Part shown: positions 1 through 12,000 of the stretch, piece by piece | Numbering within the stretch: the first letter of the stretch is position 1 | How the letters are laid out: every line of letters begins with the position of its first letter | Source: Pyrus communis | Lineage: Eukaryota; Streptophyta; Magnoliopsida; Rosales; Rosaceae | Assembly (NCBI RefSeq): GCF_963583255.1 | Contig: NC_084807.1 | Coordinates: forward strand, 22,221,572-22,285,571 | DNA: 64,000 nt | Reading direction: 5' to 3' | Program-made: the position numbers and the translations under genes | Notes under the pieces: generated by a model | The model's database searches: none | What the model saw: only the letters and a program-made list of their open reading frames with translations | Told to the model about the DNA's origin: nothing

Positions 1-191
1 CATTAAGTACTATTTATATTTAATTTTAAATTAAAAATTAAAAATAATTTCTAACCGCATGATGTACGATGAACGGACATGATTAATTGATCATTTGGAT
101 CCCTACAAATAGGATCCGGAGAGGATCCTATTCCTAAAAAAATCGAAAGGGATCAAATAGGATCCCTTCCTCATAATTCACCAAGTTCGAA

Positions 192-292
192 GATCTGGGC
201 CATTGAAATTTGATCCAACGGCTACAAACAGGGGCCCACTTTAAAAGTTATAATAACTTTAGTCGTTGGATCAAATTTTAAAGATCCGGATC
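192..292. repeat. MITE-like stem-loop repeat
   Basis: Two inverted arms, about 192-223 and 261-292, pair around a short loop. Each arm carries the core TTTGATCCAACG in opposite orientation and ends in GATCTGG or GATCCGG. The flanks (100-190 and 300-350) are also rich in GGATCC-type words. A similar stem-loop lies at 28.5 kb, and another GGATCC-rich stretch lies at 19.8 kb. This looks like a non-autonomous DNA-transposon derivative; no target duplication was identified. Confidence 0.5.
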
Positions 293-992
293 CCTGGACT
301 TGGTCGATTAGAAGGAAGGGATCCAACAAGGATCCTTTTCCTACAAAAAATGGACCGAGCGGGGACCACCCACGTGCGCAACCCCAAAGCCAATTGGCTC
401 CTTGTTCTTCCAAGTTGAGCCGTTGTATTTTCAACAATTAAATGATCTGGACCATTGGATTTTCAATAATAAAAAAATTGTAATTTTTTCTGCAACTACC
501 ACGTGGCGCAATCTGGACCATCCAACATAAATAATTTTGAAATTCAAAGATCATAATTATTTTAACGGTAAAAAATACCAAAAAATACCCAAATTTTTTC
601 TATAAAGACCCTACCGCCATCTTCATTCCTTGTATTTGAAATATATTATCGAAATTAGACAATCATTTTAGTCTCATGGAACAAACTTACAAAGCATAAA
701 ATATATATTTATGAATGATGTCCCTGCTCTTCACAAATGAGTGAACTTGCACAAAGACAATTCCTATTCAGAGTAATTAGTCGGTGCACTTTTATTGCCC
801 TTGCCCTGCCTTGCCCTTCTAAAACGGGTTGAGTTACTCTTAAAGAGGTTGGATGAGAATCTGTAACAGTAATAAAAGAGAGTGGACGTAGTGGGAAATG
901 GGGAATCTCTTCTTTCTCAAAGTACGTCCATCTGTATTACCTTTACTTAATTAGTACTCACAGAATCTAACAAAAGAGAGAAACCTCTTGCA

Positions 993-999
993 TTATATA
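993..999 (+). promoter_or_regulatory. TATA box of the ATS3-like gene
   Basis: TTATATA lies 47 bases upstream of the ATG at 1046. This allows a short leader rich in CTCACC and CAAAA, with the start codon in AAAAATGAA context. Spacing fits a plant TATA promoter; the transcription start is inferred. Confidence 0.5.
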
Positions 1000-1045
1000 C
1001 TAGTCAGTTGTTTCTTACTTTCACTCACCACCTCTCACCACAAAA

Positions 1046-1570
1046 ATGAAGAGACTAAGCATCTTAACTGTCGTTGCAATAGCCTTCATCACTTCTCTGC
1101 CAGTCCAAGGATCCAGCACAAACTGCTCCTACTCCGTCGAGATTGAGACAACATGTGCACGATCAGCCGCAACCTCGGACCATGTCAGCGTCAGGTTCGG
1201 GGTCTCCGAGGGTAATTTGATCATAGTGAAGCATCTGAACAACCCTAAGCCATTGTATGCTGCAAACGGTGGTGTGAGACGTCGGGGGTATGGCGGCTTT
1301 GGACGATGTGCCATAGACATGTTTGAGGCCAGTGGACAATGCATGAGCCGGAGGGTGTGCTCTCTGTACCTGAAGAAGGTTGGGTCGGATGACTGGCGGC
1401 CTGGCTGGGTGAAGGTGCTTCATCGACAGGATGGCGGCCGGGTGGTAGTGCCGGGTTCTTACATATTCTATTTTAGAACGTTTGTTCCAGAAAATGTATG
1501 GTATGGATTTGATTATTGTCACTCCAAAGGTGGTGGTTTTGTGCCCCCTGTTGTTAGTTTTAATGAGTAA
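1046..1570 (+). CDS. Embryo-specific protein ATS3-like, secreted PLAT-domain protein
   Basis: This single-exon gene encodes 174 residues. Residues 1-23 form a signal peptide (MKRLSILTVVAIAFITSLPV) with a cleavage site around QGSS, so the product should enter the secretory pathway and act in the wall or apoplast. The rest is a PLAT/LH2-type beta-sandwich as in the plant ATS3 family: NCSYSVEIETTCA near the start, conserved cysteines in FGRCAIDMF, SGQCMSRRVC and FDYCHS, and a central DDWRPGWVKV segment. PLAT domains usually bind membranes or lipids or mediate protein contacts; no catalytic role is implied. Length matches the family. The first ATG was chosen because the signal peptide begins there. 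A TATA box lies 47 bases upstream and a poly(T) tract just after the stop. The gene converges on the coiled-coil gene with about 410 bp between stops. Family assignment is by motif recognition. Confidence 0.85.
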   Translation: MKRLSILTVVAIAFITSLPVQGSSTNCSYSVEIETTCARSAATSDHVSVRFGVSEGNLIIVKHLNNPKPLYAANGGVRRRGYGGFGRCAIDMFEASGQCMSRRVCSLYLKKVGSDDWRPGWVKVLHRQDGGRVVVPGSYIFYFRTFVPENVWYGFDYCHSKGGGFVPPVVSFNE

Positions 1571-1978
1571 CCTTCTTCTCTTTTTTTTTTTTTTTTTTCC
1601 GGGTTTTTGCTGTCTTTCGATTTGGTTTAACGAAGGCAAACAGTTTAATGAATTTTGAAAACCTCATCGGGTTCGACCATACCAGAAAACAGAACACACA
1701 GAAAATCTCTAGAGTGAAACAAATTCATTAACTTGCTTGTCAAGATATAGAGAATATCTTGATCACGCCGACAAGCGAAACCAAACCAACTATGAACAAC
1801 TATAAAGACGGGTTACAACCAAATAATGATATGTTTCTCGCTTCTTTATCTATCGACGAAAAGGAGGGAAAAGTGTACAGATGGAAAATAAGAAAGAAAA
1901 GCTATTAGACTTTGGGGAGTATGGGGCTATGAACAATGTGATTTACTCACCCTATAAGAAACCCCTGCCATTTGACAA
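1571..1978. other. Convergent 3' intergenic spacer
   Basis: This short spacer separates the stop of the ATS3-like gene (+) from the stop of the coiled-coil gene (-). It begins with an uninterrupted T run at 1581-1598. It probably holds both 3' UTRs. I see no further gene. Confidence 0.6.
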
Positions 1979-4900
1979 TCAATGAAGCAAAAATTCTCGC
2001 CTATCGGGACTGGACAGAAGGTCGAAAGGCTTGTTCCCTATGGTATCTTTCAGAATTGTGATCTGACCTTCCTTTAGAAGTATGTCCTCGTCAAGGGTTT
2101 CGATCTTCTTCTTCAACATGTTAACCTCTGAGTTCAGCAACATGTTCTTCTCGTTGTATTTCTTCACCTCCTCCCACATCATGTCTCTCTCCTCTGAAAT
2201 TTTAGGCAGTATCCCCCGAGTAACTGTTAATTCTTTCGTTGACGCCTGGAGGTCACTCTGAAGCTGGTTTATGTTCTCGTCCTTCTTAAGCATCTGTTAT
2301 TACGGAATAAGCAGGGAAATAGTTATTAGTTACATGCCTTAATCTTTGTAATAGATGCTTCATCATTCAACAATACTGAAAGATCATTCTCAGAATTTCA
2401 TCACGTACGTCATATAAAAAACAACGCATCAGATCCAAATATATAATGATCACTAACATTGAATTTTATATGTGATACTAACGGTTACCTGCATTTCAAG
2501 GTCCTTCAACTTGTGGGTGAGACATGAAAGGTTGTCCATTGCATTTTGCACTTCACATCGGAGAATGTCATTTCCTCTTACAGCTGCTGCAAGTTCGGCT
2601 TGCAACTGCTCAACTTCCAGCTCTTTTGAATACAACTTTTCTCTCAGTAGACTTGTTAGTAAAGTTTCTGCTTTGAGCTCATATCTCATGTCATCCTACG
2701 TAAGTAAGAGTGACAGCATCCGTAACAGTTCGTTTTTAGAATGGAAACAAAAGAACTTGTTTAACATAATAAGAAACTGAAAAATTCATATATAGTGTGT
2801 TCTTATAACAATACTAACCTCTGGAGCCTGATCATCTGGATGTGCTGGTCCATCAGCATTCGTGCACTTAGATGCTAATTTTGAAGTGGACAGACTGGAT
2901 TTTTCATGCAGCAAAGTGGACATTGTCTGCAAACTTCTTGCAAAGCTTTCAGTTCCACGCTTTATGCCCTGAACTTTCATTTCAGATTCAACAAAAAATT
3001 GCCCATCCAAGCCATGGTTAGCTTCTGGAAGTTGGCCTGCTTTCCCTTTAACAAATTCTAGTAAATTTGAACATAACTGGGAGCTCTCGTTTAGAATTGA
3101 TAGCCCTTGATTCTTCATGTAGGAGACTCGTGCCGACATTTCCTTATCTAGCTTGAAAGTTAAGGCACCATTTTCTTTCCCACTTCCTCTCAACCGGTCT
3201 AACAAGTGTATATTCTCATGCCGAAGAGAATCAACTTCAAGCTTATGAGATTCCAACTCCCTTCTCAAGGCCAGTTCTACTCCTGTCAACCTCATTTGCT
3301 CCATCTGCAATTTGGTGACGTGCTTATCAAACCTCTCCACGGATTGGTTCTTCCTAAATTCCTCGCTAAAACTTTCACGCAAGCCATCTATTGTCTTCTC
3401 TTGTTCTTTGCAGGTTCTCAGTAATCTTGTAATGGACTTATGCAGATCCTTGCACTCCTTATCCTTCTCATCAAAATTTTTATGGATGCAAACACGGTCT
3501 TCCTCTGCTGCTCTATACTTCTCTTGCAAGTCTGAGAGATTATTTTTCAGTTCTTGATTCTCCTCTCTCATTTCCCCCACCCTTGTAACAAGGCTGTTAA
3601 GCTGTTGCTCTGATTTTGTTTCCACACTTCTATACTCAGTTTCCCTCACATTAAAGGAAGAGACTTCTCTTTGAAGTGAGACATTTTGCTCTGCAAGCTC
3701 TCTAACTCGCTCACGAAGCCTCTGCTCCTCTGACTGATACTTCTCAAGCTTAAGTGACCAGTCAGTCGACCTTCTGTCTAGTTCCCTCTCCAATGCTGAC
3801 TGCAACTCATTCTTCTCCTTCTCTAATTTTTTCGTTCGCGACTCCAGTTCTCCGTTTGCCAGTCTGAGTTCTTTCTTGGCAGAAGCCCTCTCAGCAATTC
3901 GCAACTGTAAGAGGTTTGAAACCTCAAGTGCCAAGCTTACCCTCTGCTCAGTTAGGTTTCTAATTGTCTGAATCAGTGATGGAACATTGTACCCACTATC
4001 TCTAAGAAAGCTTTCCTGTTCAAGTTCGTCAGAAAGTAGCATGACCTTCTCCTCTGCTTCCCTCAATCTTCTTTGTAATTCTACATCCATGTCCTCTTCA
4101 GTCTCATCGGTGTTTATACCATCACAGTTTTCACCATAGAACAACTTCTGCAGGCTTGAGTAGTCATCTCCAGGATAATTTTTCTGGGCAATCAGATCTG
4201 ATCTACCATAAATATCCTCAATGGTGAGTGGAATATCATGGTCAAACTCCTTCTCACGTGTTGGTTGAATAACGTGAGACTGTGAGAGCCTCTCAACGAC
4301 ATTCTTTGCAAGCCTCCGGGGAGATTCATGCCCAAATCCATTTTCTGCCCCGTCTTTGGATGATGAACGAAGACGAGAACTTTTTGTCTCTCTATATGAA
4401 TGAGCCCTAGGTGAAATGGGTGCTGTAAACTGAGTTCGCGGTGGACGCCATCCACCACCACCATTCCCAGTCAAGTGTCTCTGGGAAGAACTGTTCTTTT
4501 GTCTGCTCAGTTCCTCCTGCTCTCCGTCAATGTAACGGTCCAAGACTTTGGCTGATACATTACTAGAGCAAGTGGAAGAGCTCCCTGACGAATCATGGCG
4601 CATTCTAGAAGAACCAGCAGAACCAGGCCTCTCCAATCCATGTGTGTTTTGGAGAGATGGAACTTCAAAATGTTTAGTCCTATGCCTCTCAGGAGTAAGA
4701 GTTCGACAACTGGTACATATCACAAAACCAGTAAAATTAGCTTCATGAAGAAAACTTTAACTAAACAGGAGTCTAAATGTTGTACTTGAGCTCTAGTAAA
4801 CAAGTTCATGACATTAACAAATAAACTGATACAAAAGCCTCACCAAGATGGTTGGTCGCATTGCTGATGAGGAAAGCTCCTTGCACTACTACTACAAGGA

Positions 4901-5103
4901 GATCTGCTTTGATATTTCGAAGAAGAAAAATCTGTTTGCGTTGGCTCACTTCCAAGAAATGCTGCTGATGACAATGACCGGCTCCTTCTAAGAGCCGGAC
5001 TTTTATTGGAGTTCTCGGCATCAGATATCTGCTTATCAGTTGGTGGAGGAACATTGTTGTTATTACTAGAAGCAGAAGATCTGAAAAAGAAGAGCTTCTT
5101 CAT
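1979..5103 (-). CDS. Long coiled-coil protein, At3g55060/At2g39300-like (CAP-Gly domain linker type)
   Basis: Four coding exons on the minus strand join in frame: 5103-4844, 4709-2819, 2695-2489 and 2293-1979, with GT-AG junctions, giving 890 residues. The start MKKLFFFRSS is at 5103. Residues 1 to about 210 are basic, serine-rich and probably disordered (SKYQSRSPCSSSARS, ALRRSRSLSS, SPRAHSYRETKSSRL). From about residue 270 (VELQRRLREAEEKVMLLSDE) to the end the protein is almost continuous heptad-repeat coiled coil rich in E, K, L, Q and R. It lacks a motor or enzyme domain. It resembles plant proteins annotated as myosin-heavy-chain-related or CAP-Gly domain linker; a scaffold or cytoskeletal role is an inference. 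The neighbour upstream is MAEA, about 4 kb away and divergent. The leader probably contains a 5' UTR intron whose acceptor (TTTTAG) lies near 5172. Confidence 0.85.
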
Positions 5104-7010
5104 GTTTGAATCTTCGGCAGAAAATGCTAATCGCGGCACATTAAATTCTGTCCAAAAGGATTTCTCTGAACCTAAAATAATTTAGAACAGAAAACATAAG
5201 ACTGCCATTAAAATTTGTGGGGATGGCAGAAAAGCAAATGAATCATTGTACAGATAATCAATTCAGAAATGCCAACCTTACAAAATGCTCAACATATAAG
5301 TAATAAGATTTAAGATGCCCATCAGAAGAAAAGAAACCAAGACATTATGTAGCAAAGGGCAAAATAATCATGAGACAAACATGAACCGGAAAGTAATAAA
5401 ATTGGCTGAAATAAGTACAGAAAACAGAGAAAGTGAAGGATATTGATTAAAAAAGAATGCCAGGACCCAAAGGCCAAAATCATTCAAGTTTCTACTACCG
5501 AAAAATTTGCCAAAACCATAGTTGATTATCACTATTGCTTGCCTAAACACACTGTAATTCAATCTTTATGGAATTCATACCCTTTTTCTCGAAAACCAGA
5601 ATCTTCAGTAACTACGATCTTTGAAGTAACGATACACCAATATATGAAATTGCTAAACCCGTAACTGCAACCGGAAACAGAAGAAGATTAGTTCAGTTAA
5701 CTACAGAGGACTTTGGAGCCTAATGCATCAACATCCTGATACTAACAATAGCAACTAGCTTCATGCATCACACAGAGTTAAAAAATAGAACAGAAGAAAA
5801 ATTAAAAACTAAATAAACAAATAGTAGCATTTTAAATTAGGAGGTCACGTTGAAAATCATGAAATACATAAAGTAATTAACAAAACATATGTGTCAGCAG
5901 GTCTGATTCGATCTCAATCTGGGCTTTATCAGCTGAGCCAGAGATGTAGTGAAAAGACAGTAATAGCCTCATCATTTTCATCATCCTTAAACCCTAATCT
6001 TCTCTACACAGGGAGGGCAATTTGGTGCCTAAGATTAAACAACTGACATTTTATCTGTGCACTCTGACGACAAAAGGATCAAATTATTAAACACTTTTCG
6101 CGACGAAATCGAGGCATTTCATCACGATCCTAATCCTAAACAAATCAATTCTGCAGTTAAACAAAAGATTGTACAGAAAACCAGATCCAGATATCTACAA
6201 TGAAATACAAGTAATAGACGACGAGTGTTTGGTTACCGAGAAAATGAAGAAAAAAAATTATAACTATATGACTGCTGACAATTTCTGTAATCAACTTAGT
6301 ACCTGTTTGGCTACTAAGAAAATGAAAGAAGGCGAAAGAAAAAGTAACAAACGATTACTTCTTCAGTTCGAGAATCTTCTACGAACAATCAACTTATTTC
6401 CTGTTTGGCCGCTGAGAAAACGCAAGAAAAGAAAAACACAAACGATTGAGTTACTCACACTTCCAACGATTTCATCACCAAGAATCAAAGAAACATATCA
6501 TCTACGTCTTGCAAAATTTTCTTTCACTGGAAAAAGTGAAAATCGGAGAAGATAAACCTCTCTCGAACAAAAATTCCCCTTCCACCCATCAGTTTCCTCA
6601 ACTTTCTCGGCAACCAAACAGCAAAACGAAAACGAAAAAAGAAAAATAAAAGAAAAAGAGTCAAGAAAATTCCTTACTCTGCTTTTGCAAACGGTCAGCA
6701 AGCAGATAATCCAGCAGCGATTCAAATACCGAAAATTAAAAAAAAATGAAGAAATCTGGAAATTAAATCCCGTAAATCTTGAGGAGTTACTCACTTACTT
6801 AAAAATGCTGGTCCGATTTTGGATACGCAATTTTGCTACTGGAAATTCAAATTTCAAAAAAGTTGAATAAATTGGGTAAAATGGGTTCCAACTAAGAAAC
6901 CCGAATTTTATGGGAAACGGATATTTAAACGGGCGGGAGAGAGGTAGAGCCGTAGAGGAGGAAATAGAGTCTTGCTGCATAAACGGCGTTAGGGGCCGGC
7001 GTTTCGACCG
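5104..7010 (-). promoter_or_regulatory. 5' leader, probable UTR intron and promoter of the coiled-coil gene
   Basis: No convincing protein is encoded here; the short frames have no family features. A pyrimidine-rich acceptor on the minus strand near 5172 and donor-like GTAAGT sites near 6800 suggest one leader intron. A 20-base motif of the form GTTTGGYYRCYRAGAAAAYG occurs three times (6227-6246, 6305-6324, 6403-6422), with an inverted copy at 6602-6619. From memory, similar words occur in leaders and first introns of other dicot genes; function unknown. Confidence 0.45.
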
Positions 7011-9087
7011 TTAAGCTCCAAACGGCGAGTTTTGGGTGCGCGGCTGCTCTTTTAATGATGACGGGAAGAAAATAGAGAGTGAGAGCGGGAGTGAGAATGA
7101 GTCAATGGATGATGATATGGCCCGGTCCAATTAGAAGGCTTTTTTGGTTTTTATTTTTAATTAATTATTTATTTTTGGGGTTATTTTGGGCTAGTGATAT
7201 ATTGGGAGGGTAAATTAGTCAGAAATCGAAAGTTTTGAAAGTTGTCGTCGTCTGCGGGAAGAGCGGGGGAGGAGCGGGTGTCTAATAGAGCCCGGAATCT
7301 GGTGTGTACAGGTTTTTTCTTTAAAAATAAAAAATTATACTAATGATACACGTAATATTGTAAGCTAAACTATAATAAGGGGAGAGTTTTAATTAGAGAC
7401 GGGGTGGATTGAAGATGAATGTTTTATCTATTATGACAATCCATCATTTACTATTTAGTTGGAATTTTGGGGGGTTGCAAAAAAAATTTCATGTAAATCA
7501 GGTGCAATTTTTGTTTGCTTGTGCGGATATATTAAAAACGTGATGCTAGAAAATGTCAGATTGTCTGACAACATAATATTATCACATTTTATCTGGCAGC
7601 GTAGAGAATCTTCTGTTACATGATGTTACTTTGTTTCGTTTGAAGTTAAAAGCGTTTTGTTACTACTTGGCATTGCAGTTTAGTAGTATTCCTTTACACT
7701 TATAAGTGAAATGTCTTGAGTTGGACTCACGTAGATAACAAGTTCAATACGAAATTAGCTAGCTCATTGTGTGTTTTAGTTCAAATCCCCAGCCTCTTAG
7801 TATAAACATATCGTTATATTGAAAAATGGGTTATTGCATATGGCAAATACATTTTACCATTGACATGTATTAAAAAAATGTCACGAGACCTAGCAACCCC
7901 CTTGACGACAATACATAGGGATTTGATCAAATAATTAAATTCCGAGTGTTTAGTTGGAAAAAAAAAGTGGATTTACAAAGAAAATAACATATCAAAAAAA
8001 CCCATTGGAACTAAAATACACGATTTGAAATTTAAATTTTGATAGGTCTTATGACTTATGAAATTTCTACATGGGTCCTCATCCATCCTATAAATTATGT
8101 GGCGTGTACCGTCGTTGAGTATAAGTCATGATGAATAGCAATTATAGGTCGTTTAGCTTTTTTCACATTGCAACATTGTATCTTTAGTGATCATGAACTT
8201 AGGGTTTGCTCAAGTGACAAAAATTGTGGAAAAATTACTTTATAAAAAGAAAGTTTTATCATGTCACCGTTCTTATTCGTACCAATTAATTTTTTCTCTT
8301 ATAAGCGTAACAATATTGCACATAAATAAGAAAAATATTTTGGTCCACTACATCAGCATTTCTTTATTCACTCGATTGTGATTGATGTATTTTAATCGTA
8401 CATAAATCATAAGTATTTATTTGCTTAATTATCATTTAAAGCTCACTAACTGCAAAAAAATTAAAAAAATTAATCAAATTGGCTTGTAATTCAACATTTT
8501 ATCACCACACCCATTTTTATTTAGGGCATAATTGGAATATGAAATTTATAAAAAAAATACCAGTGTAGAGATTAGGCAACTGGTTCAAATAAATTTTTTC
8601 TAATCTTTAACTTATGATCGAGAAAATGACTGGTTGATTTGGTAACAACATTTGTATTGTTACGTTAATCACAAACAATTAATAATTTAATTCACTGACG
8701 TTACCGGTTGTTAAAAAAAAGAAGAACGTTTGTATGGTTAAGCTGATCACTTCTAGATGCACAATGGTGGGCCGATATATTGTCAAATAAAGTAAACGTT
8801 TTATTTGGGCTCTAGTTTTGGGATTTTTGTTTGGACTGGTAGAGGTGTTATTTTGGGCCAGTCCTCACCATATATTTGCTTTTATTGGGCCTTTCACTGA
8901 TGAAGCATTTTCTGACCCAAAAAAGAAAAAACAGTTGGAACCGTTCTAGAAATAACCACGAAATAATTACGCCGTCGTTTAAGGTCTTCTTATATGCCTT
9001 TGTCCCTACTCTTTCTCTGTCATTCATCAAACTCCCACACTCAAATCTCCCAATCACTCTCTCCATCCATCTCTTTCTCCTTCTTCA
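7011..9087. other. Divergent intergenic spacer upstream of MAEA
   Basis: This is AT-rich spacer between two divergently transcribed genes. It holds an old SINE-like segment at 7690-7830 and otherwise simple A/T runs. The last 150 bases before 9088 are rich in CTC, TCT and CCA, as expected for the MAEA leader. No gene is supported. Confidence 0.5.
7690..7830 (+). mobile_element. Degenerate tRNA-derived SINE-like segment
   Basis: The segment carries a B-box-like AGTTCAAATCCCC (about 7789-7801) and the trailing TTAGTATAAACATATCG resembles the end of plant SINEs (TTAGTGTAGATAATATCG type), which also appears at 18.95 kb. Ends and target duplication are not clear. Confidence 0.35.
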
Positions 9088-12000
9088 ATGGAAATGGATT
9101 CCCTCCCCAACGGCACCGCCGCGTCGCCGGGACCGACCCTAGGGTCGGGCCCCACCGCCGCAGGTCCTCCTCCGTCCTCGAAACTGAGCCAACTCGCCGA
9201 CTCCCTGAAGCTCGAGCACCAGTTCCTCAGAGTCCCATTCGAGTACTACAAGAAGACGATCCGCGCCAACCACCGCGTTGTCGAGAAGGAGATATCCGCC
9301 GTTATTAACGGCGTCTCCGAGGCCACCGACAAGAACGACATGTCGACTGACGACGCCGTTAATCATCTCAGCTCCCTCGTTTCCAGGCTGCAGGGGCTAA
9401 AACGAAAGGTACTGCATTTGTAAACCCTAGATTGGATTGTTTTGTCCTGTTTGAATGGGGGAGGAGTGAGAGGGAATAAAAAAGAACGAGTATCCGATGA
9501 ATTCGAGGCAACCAAACAGAGGTTAATTCGGGATTTGTCAGCTCGAGTGGACATTGACTATTAAACTGTTGAAATTCATTGATCTTAATCGACATTGAGC
9601 TAATCGAGATTGGATATTCGTGCTTTAAGAATTGAAGAGATTATCTTTTGTTTGTATTTGTGCTTTGAGTGATTGGATTTGGCTATTGGAATTTTCATGC
9701 TGATTGGTGTTTGTTTTTCGTGATTAAGTTGGAAGAGGGGAGTAAGACAGAGCACTTGCAGGCGCAGAGGTGCCGGGCTCGGCTTGATCATTTAGAATCG
9801 GCAGATGTGGAGAGTCTGGCGGAATGGAATAACACACGTGTGAATCGGATCTTGGTGGACTACATGTTGCGGATGTCTTATTATGACACCGCAGTGAAGC
9901 TGGCGGAAAGTAGAAATATTCAGGTAGTTTTGATTTCCTGTCGTATATTTGTTTACATTACATGTTTGTGGCTCTTTATGCAGTGTGCTCTGTCATAAGT
10001 GTTGTTCTTTCCAAAGTTTATGAATTCGTGGAAGGTTTGAATATCATGAGTTATTGTAGTTTGAATGCATTAATGGGATTGAAGAATTTGGAAAGGGTGA
10101 CTATAATGTTAATATTATATATCTGGCAAACGGTTTTGTTATTATCTTCATGCTCATTATCCAATTGCTTACGCTACTTTACAATTTGAACGAGATTCAT
10201 CTTCACATTTTCTAACGATGGAAAGAAAATATCGTACTGAGATTAGTGAAGGAATTATTCGACTAAACTATAGCTTGACCAAGGGAGTTCTGTACAGAAA
10301 GAAAAAAGGAGTGAAACTATAGTGTATTTTTTTTGGTCGAAAGTGAATGAAAGAAAGCAGCTTGTTGCTTTCATAATTGATAGGTTGGATCTTTTATGGT
10401 CTAGTATAGAAGTTAGGAAGTGAGGAAGGTAAGTAGAATAAATAGGGGATAACAGCTTTTATTCTCCCAGATTCATTGCTTGTTAGAATCCCTTCTCTCT
10501 TATTGCTACTGCAGTTTGCATAAGTTTTCCATATTTTCTGTTAGTACATGTTGGCAACTTGATTACTTTCTTATGTGTCAGGATCTTGTTGATATTGATG
10601 TATTCCAAGAAGCGAAAAAGGTTATTGAAGCCCTTCAGAATAAGGACGTGGGTCCTGCCCTAGCCTGGTGCGCTGAGAACAAGTCAAGGTTAAAGAAATC
10701 CAAGGTCTGTAGTCCCTTTGGTTTGGGGGGAGGGGAATCTTGCTTTTAATTGGTGGGTTAGACGAGTTTGCTAACACTACTATTCTGTCTTTAAAATGAT
10801 CTGTTCTGTTGCTTGTGTTCAGAAGAACGTTGCGAAGGGTTTAGGTACCCTTTATTTATCTGAATCTTGACTTATTATTATCTTTTTTCAACTTTTTTTT
10901 TAGGTATCCTAATTGCAAGGGACTATTTGTTCTAGTTAGGGTTTCTATCTTATGCTTCGCCATAGTTGGAATACATAGTAGGAGATGAACGTAAAAGAGA
11001 TGACTTATCTTTCATAGATTCTAGGTCATTTTCAAAGTCATTTGTTGCTTTTATGGTGGTAAAAGATATTGCTCCCACATGTATGTTGTTTCTGCTACAT
11101 TTCTTTTAACTGCTTGTGAATTACTGATAAAATGGTTCCTAAAATTGATTTATTTAAGTTAGTAGTAGTTGGTATCTTGAACGCTTGAACTGCTTCCTTC
11201 GTCAAAAAGGTTCCTATTGACAGTTATACCAATTGAATTGCACTTAGTGCACCACATCGAAAATTTGTTATTAGTTTGTCTAATGCTGAATGCTTTATTG
11301 ATGGCAGAGTAAATTTGAGTTTCAACTGAGACTTCAAGAGTTTATAGAGTTGGTACGAGCTGAAAATAACTTCATCGCTATCACATATGCTCGGAAATAT
11401 CTTGCACCCTGGGGAACTACTCATATGAAAGAATTGCAGCGGGTCTTTGTAACGGTAGCTTATAAGAGTACTACTGAATGTGCTACATACAAGGTGATCC
11501 TTTTCTTTCTGATAATGTTCTAGTAGCATTTTCAGTTTCTACTTCTCTGAATTTAATTGCGCTACAGATTTTGTCGGAATAGACATACAGTTTTCACTTT
11601 TCAGTTTTCCCATATTATTTTGTGGGAACTAGACTAACTTGGCTCTGGAATAGAAAAATGTGCTGAATCATACCCATGTTTAGTTGAAGTTACTGTATAG
11701 AAAATATGTTGTCTTATTGACTACAAGTTAGCATGTATCTGCCTGCTTCTTCTCTTTGTGATGGTAGTACCCTTTGGGATATAGTTTCCACTGATTAAAT
11801 TTTGTATCTGTTGGTTATCCCGCCTTCAGCATACATATTAAGGAATTCTAAGATGTCATCAGTTCGTGAACAGTTGATATATAGGACTAGGTTTTAAAGA
11901 ATAAATGACTCAATATCTGTGCCATCTCCTTGGGAGATATATGCGTTGAACTATACATTTCAGTGAAATGTTTTGGTTTGGTGCTTTTATTACATATTTA

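Noticed and set aside
6169..6555. 128-codon plus-strand frame
   Set aside because: It lies in the leader/intron region of the minus-strand gene, is K/R-rich from A-rich DNA and has no family features.
9669..9728. Frame extension upstream of MAEA exon 2
   Set aside because: It is intronic; the TTAAG acceptor at 9727-9728 joins in phase with exon 1 and restores the family sequence.
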